A DNA stretch of 15,364 nucleotides, from assembly GCA_002687795.1 (NCBI GenBank), contig NZBG01000035.1:1-15364 (forward strand), given 5' to 3'. The DNA comes from Candidatus Woesearchaeota archaeon (lineage in GTDB: Archaea; Nanobdellota; Nanobdellia; Woesearchaeales; GCA-2687795). The position numbers were made by a program, and so were the translations under genes. The notes beneath the pieces were generated by a model. That model made no database searches and was not told the DNA's origin. It saw nothing but the letters and a program-made list of their open reading frames with translations. Numbering within the stretch: position 1 is the stretch's first letter; each line of letters begins with the position of its first letter. Below, in pieces: positions 11,706-15,364 of the stretch.

Positions 11706-12695
11706 TTAATACTCCAGCTCCTTCAAAATCTCAACATCCTTTGAAATAGAGAAGGTATAGCCATAATCAAGTTCAACAGTTAATGGAGCAGTATAAGTGC
11801 CCATCTCTTTTCCTATCCCTTCTTCTAAGCTGCACCTTACAAAATCTTCCTTACCTTTCAGCCTAACATAGCCTTCTGGAGATACTCCGCCCCCTTCCAG
11901 CCTTTCTTTTGGAGAGCAGTTAAGCTCTTTACCTGATAAGAAAGCCCTCACATAGATTGTGTTGAAAGCTTCATGCTCTAACTTTACAGATGAGCATGCC
12001 TCTCCAACTTTATTGTTCTTAACAACCTCTCCATTGCCTTTATTCTCAATATAAACCATAAAAGCCGGCCTAACCTTGTTAATGCCCGCCTCTTCATGGG
12101 GAAGCATCTTGGTCTCTACCTTTGTGATTGCAACAGGAGCTCCCTGGCCTGAGAATCTCTCTTCTCCTATTTCGCATGCTTTGGTTTTCTGTGTGAGGCT
12201 GTAAGGGTCAGTATCAACGCAGACCTCAGTGCTCAGATCTGTCTTATACTTATAGCAGGCAGAGATCATAACAGTTGATGTATGGCTTTCGCTCTGTGTA
12301 TCGATTTCTTTTGCTTTAATCTTTGCTGTTATTGTATCCTTTCTTCCCTTTGGGTTTAATGTGCTCTTTCCCTCTAAGCTGAATGTCTTTGATTCCCCTG
12401 TCCCTCCTGTCAGGCTGGCGCCATCCCAGGCACTATCAGGTATTTCCATATAATCCTCTTCTATGACAAGGGCTAAATGCCCTCCTACAATATTAAAAGC
12501 GCCTTTGTTATCCAATTCAACAGCAGCAACAAATATTCCTTTGGAATAAACCTCTTCAGGCGGGGCGTTTGGAAGGAACTTCATCACCAGGCCGTCAGTG
12601 CCTTTATGAACATCAGTATAGGTTATGATGTTGCTCTGCTGGGTCTGGCAGCCCAGGATGAATAAAGTAATTAAAAATATTGTTAGTTTGTTCAT
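11706..12695 (-). CDS. Envelope lipoprotein of unknown function with Ig-like beta composition
   Basis: 329 residues. The N-terminus MNKLTIFLITLFILGC has a lipobox-like end (ILGC, Cys16) followed by a polar QTQQSN linker, so I expect a membrane-anchored extracellular lipoprotein. The rest is beta-rich with six further cysteines (147, 159, 174, 233, 260, 288) that could form three disulfides. A segment beginning KGTDGLVMKFLPNAPPEEVY and a later FMVYIENKGNGEVV block look like strands of two Ig/CARDB-like domains. I have a weak memory of 'KGT-GL--FLPN-PP--VY' proteins in DPANN archaea but cannot name a family. The start lies 3 nt after the stop of the NlpC/P60-domain gene, so the two are almost certainly one transcription unit and may act in the same envelope complex. 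Confidence 0.8.
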   Translation of the reverse strand: MNKLTIFLITLFILGCQTQQSNIITYTDVHKGTDGLVMKFLPNAPPEEVYSKGIFVAAVELDNKGAFNIVGGHLALVIEEDYMEIPDSAWDGASLTGGTGESKTFSLEGKSTLNPKGRKDTITAKIKAKEIDTQSESHTSTVMISACYKYKTDLSTEVCVDTDPYSLTQKTKACEIGEERFSGQGAPVAITKVETKMLPHEEAGINKVRPAFMVYIENKGNGEVVKNNKVGEACSSVKLEHEAFNTIYVRAFLSGKELNCSPKERLEGGGVSPEGYVRLKGKEDFVRCSLEEGIGKEMGTYTAPLTVELDYGYTFSISKDVEILKELEY

Positions 12696-12698
12696 TTT

Positions 12699-15356
12699 TT
12701 ATTCTGTATCAGGCTCAGGCTGCTCCACACTTTCCAATTCCTCAAGCACGCTGGTTTTTCCAAGGAAATTAGGCCCTTCTAAGATAGTACTATACAGCAG
12801 TTGGCTATCATCATAAGTCAGATAACTAAACTCGCGCCAGACACTATACTCCCAGTTTTCGATATCCAGTAGGGGTAGTAAGGGTAGTTTAACCTGAACG
12901 CTCTTAGTTCTAGTGCCATCCTCTTTGGTAATATGAGCTATGATAGGGTTATAGAACTGTAATTGTTTTTCGTCTGATAATATAATAACCCCGATAATCC
13001 TGTCATTTTCATCATATACATTTGTATCACTTATTAAATTGCTTATATAATAGTTTCCTTGGCTGGTGCTTATATAAATCTTATCTCCGCTAACCCTTTC
13101 TATTTCAGTATAATCTGAGGTCTCTCCAAGTAAGCCAACTGGGATTTCGTCTATAGTTGGAATAGTGAGCTCAGCAGGTTCTTCAATTGACAAGGCATAT
13201 CTTCTAGCGCTATAAAAGTTTTCTATATAATAGTCATTCATTTCTTCCTCTTCTATCCTGTCATTGATAGATGAGGAATGGATGATCTTATTATCTCCTG
13301 CATATAACGCAACATGGTCAACCGTGTTAGGCCTTCCATAGTCTTCAAAATCAAAGTATATTAAATCTCCCGGCATTAACATTTCTGCATCATACTCCTC
13401 TCCTCTGCTTAATACCGGTTTACCAACCACTTCATACTGGCTTGAGACTAGCCTATAATCAAAACCGCATAATTCAACATCTTTGAATACGCTATGGACA
13501 AGCCCTGAACAGTCAAAACCTCCTTCTTCTTCACTCTCTCCACCTAACTGATAAGGCAAATCTTCGTATACTATATTATATTCCCTTGCAACCTCAACTA
13601 TCTCTTCACCTTTCTCTTCATCATAAGTCCCTTCATAGGCGCATGCTTCTACCTCTTCTGGAATCGTGATCTCTGGGAGCTCAGCCTCTTCCACATCAAC
13701 GCTGATTGACTCCTCAATCCTGTAATCATACTCAGTTGTGACCTTGAAATATTTCACTATTAAAGGTGTGTCTCCAAGGAATTCTTTATAATCATTTTCA
13801 TAAACAACTATTGGGCACCTTAACGATACATATGTTTCAACAGAGCCTATCTTTTTGTTATATTCTTCCTGGTTCAGCTGGTATCTGCACTCACCGCCAG
13901 GTTTATCGCATGATGGCTGTATCCTTACTTTTGCAGCGGTAGGTATGCCGTCTCCCGCCACTGTCCAAATTCCTTCCCCTGTCTCTATCTCCAGGATATC
14001 GGTGTCAGACGCTTCAAGCTTTTTTCTTATGTCTTCAACTGTATCAGGCTCATTAACATAATAATACACATAATCAAAGAAGCTATAGCCATGGCAGTAA
14101 GTTCCCAGCTTCTTTTCATTTTCATCTTCATCCTCAACCAGCTTGACATAAGGAGGCAGGGTTATTCTTAGTTTCGTGACCTCTTTAATCTCCCCTTCCC
14201 AGTCATTATCAAGCGTAACACCAAGAACAAACGCTTCATAACCCTTTTCCCTGTCAATTCCCACAGGCAGGTCTTCCCTGATTTCCATGCCGATCTTAAC
14301 AGGCCCTACAGTGTAAACTGCAACAGGCTCTTCATCCGCAATCTCGAAATGCTCAAAGATATCAATCTCTTCCCTTTTCATAGACCTTTTTCTGTCCTTA
14401 TCCATGAAATATGACTTATAATAAGACATTGTCTCAAAATTAAAGTCAGCGGAAAGGGTTATTGAATGCGAGCCATCATCCAGGCTGCGAAAGTAGCAGT
14501 CAATCTCCTCTTCTTCAAGGGTGTGAACTGTAAATTCATCCTCTGGCGAGATCCTGCCATACCTCTCTTCATCACCTGTCCAGCAGCTAACGCTGATGTC
14601 AATAGGCTTATCCTTATCCAATGTCCTTGCCTTGAGGTTTGCCCAGACTGTGACAGGCTCCCCTTCCTCCAGTTCAGGGTCAGCCTGCTGGATATCCTCC
14701 AGATAGACCCCTAACTGCTCATTAGCATTCTGGTCAACCTTGCCAGTGTAATAATCCCCTGCCGCAAGCATCAGCTGCCTTTCCAGAAGTTCAGATGTTG
14801 CTTTGGATACCTTCCCCGGGACTTCTCTTAGGCTTTTCCAGCCTTTCTTGATTGTTTCCCATAAGCGCCCTATTGGAGCATAGGGATCAATAACCTCTGT
14901 TTTCAGCGCATCAATCTCCATCACATCGCTTAGTAATTCAGAATACATTGGATTGCTGGAAATTTCTATTGCAAAGGCCCCCAGCCAGATAAGAATATAA
15001 ACTGTTGAGAAAATTTTTAGTGCTCTTGAACTCTCAGAATTAAACATAATATAAATGATCCAGGCAGGCGCAAATGCCATAATCATATCAATAGTACCAA
15101 CCTGTACTGAAGGGGATATCTGCAGGAGCAACCACAAAATTCCGTTTCTTACAAGAGGCAGGAAAGAGGCAATCAAAAATATAAAGATTAAACCCGGAAG
15201 CCTGGAAAAATCGCGGTTAAAAACCAGAATGAATGCAAATAATAATAGTATAAAGTTGCATCCGATTATAATGCTGCGCATTCCTGGATCTACGCTAAAT
15301 CCTGTGCGCCAATCGAAAAAATGGAAAAGAACTGCGAGAATGAAAAGGATGTTCAT
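12699..15356 (-). CDS. Multi-pass membrane protein with external NlpC/P60 peptidase/amidase domain
   Basis: At least 885 residues. Five hydrophobic segments (~1-15, 27-47, 53-70, 84-105, 112-131) are followed by a long, acidic, beta-rich region (~230-560) with several cysteines, then an NlpC/P60 domain (~583-720). The catalytic set is visible: C616 in GGFDCSGLV, H681 in VDHVALYAG and H693 in IIHSS, with YQLGG upstream as in typical members. A small beta domain (~745-795) and a tail follow. NlpC/P60 enzymes cleave peptide or amide bonds, mostly in peptidoglycan; most archaea lack that polymer, so the substrate here is unknown. The frame is open upstream of the ATG at 15356 (Gly-Ala codons precede it), so the true start may lie outside the window. 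The lipoprotein gene follows after 3 nt. Placing the catalytic domain outside the cell is inferred from the membrane segments and family. Confidence 0.88.
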   Translation of the reverse strand: MNILFILAVLFHFFDWRTGFSVDPGMRSIIIGCNFILLLFAFILVFNRDFSRLPGLIFIFLIASFLPLVRNGILWLLLQISPSVQVGTIDMIMAFAPAWIIYIMFNSESSRALKIFSTVYILIWLGAFAIEISSNPMYSELLSDVMEIDALKTEVIDPYAPIGRLWETIKKGWKSLREVPGKVSKATSELLERQLMLAAGDYYTGKVDQNANEQLGVYLEDIQQADPELEEGEPVTVWANLKARTLDKDKPIDISVSCWTGDEERYGRISPEDEFTVHTLEEEEIDCYFRSLDDGSHSITLSADFNFETMSYYKSYFMDKDRKRSMKREEIDIFEHFEIADEEPVAVYTVGPVKIGMEIREDLPVGIDREKGYEAFVLGVTLDNDWEGEIKEVTKLRITLPPYVKLVEDEDENEKKLGTYCHGYSFFDYVYYYVNEPDTVEDIRKKLEASDTDILEIETGEGIWTVAGDGIPTAAKVRIQPSCDKPGGECRYQLNQEEYNKKIGSVETYVSLRCPIVVYENDYKEFLGDTPLIVKYFKVTTEYDYRIEESISVDVEEAELPEITIPEEVEACAYEGTYDEEKGEEIVEVAREYNIVYEDLPYQLGGESEEEGGFDCSGLVHSVFKDVELCGFDYRLVSSQYEVVGKPVLSRGEEYDAEMLMPGDLIYFDFEDYGRPNTVDHVALYAGDNKIIHSSSINDRIEEEEMNDYYIENFYSARRYALSIEEPAELTIPTIDEIPVGLLGETSDYTEIERVSGDKIYISTSQGNYYISNLISDTNVYDENDRIIGVIILSDEKQLQFYNPIIAHITKEDGTRTKSVQVKLPLLPLLDIENWEYSVWREFSYLTYDDSQLLYSTILEGPNFLGKTSVLEELESVEQPEPDTE

Positions 15357-15364
15357 TGCGCCGA

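Noticed and set aside
1..15364. tRNA, rRNA, CRISPR array, replication origin
   Set aside because: Reading both strands, I saw no cloverleaf-like sequence with a T-loop core, no regular repeat-spacer array and no origin-like repeat cluster. A covariance-model scan would be needed to exclude small RNAs.

Overview
The window looks like part of the genome of an archaeon, probably of the DPANN group (Woesearchaeota/Pacearchaeota-like). This is inferred from AT-rich intergenic DNA with archaeal TATA-like boxes, sequon-rich secreted proteins, a membrane pyrophosphatase and a lipoprotein with few recognisable relatives. No rRNA or housekeeping marker is present to prove the affiliation. Every gene I accept is on the minus strand, so transcription runs from high to low coordinates. 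The many Ser/Leu/Phe-rich plus-strand reading frames are shadows.

Read in the direction of transcription: (1) 15356-11706 holds a two-gene envelope unit. It encodes a multi-pass membrane protein with an external NlpC/P60-type Cys/His/His peptidase or amidase domain, followed 3 nt later by a cysteine-containing lipoprotein. (2) 11636-9666 is hppA, a K+-dependent-type ion-pumping membrane pyrophosphatase with its own TATA box and a T-rich end. (3) 9491-8442 is a free-standing LAGLIDADG homing endonuclease with two N-terminal helix-turn-helix repeats. It has its own TATA box, and its leader can fold so as to hide the ribosome binding site. (4) 8430-8311 on the plus strand may be a fragment of a lost gene, next to operator-like repeats.

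(5) 8237 to 1 is the most interesting part: a four-gene surface cluster. It encodes a winged-helix DNA-binding protein; a roughly 1560-residue envelope-spanning protein (secreted sequon-rich N-terminal half, one membrane helix, about 770 residues of charged cytoplasmic coiled coil with repeated modules); a small ribbon-helix-helix protein; and a secreted LamG/fibre protein whose end lies beyond the window. Gene overlaps of 14 and 4 nt suggest coordinated expression. The combination of two small DNA-binding proteins, an inside-outside linker and an extended fibre could be a regulated attachment apparatus. I do not recognise it as a described system.

A complete 946-bp IS5/ISH1-like insertion sequence (2348-3293, 8-bp target duplication) sits inside this cluster. 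It landed in the stop codon of the coiled-coil gene. That gene now ends at a stop inside the element, seven codons later, while the transposase frame leaves the element and ends on the host gene's former TAG. The insertion therefore barely changes the long protein but separates the last two genes from the upstream part of the cluster.
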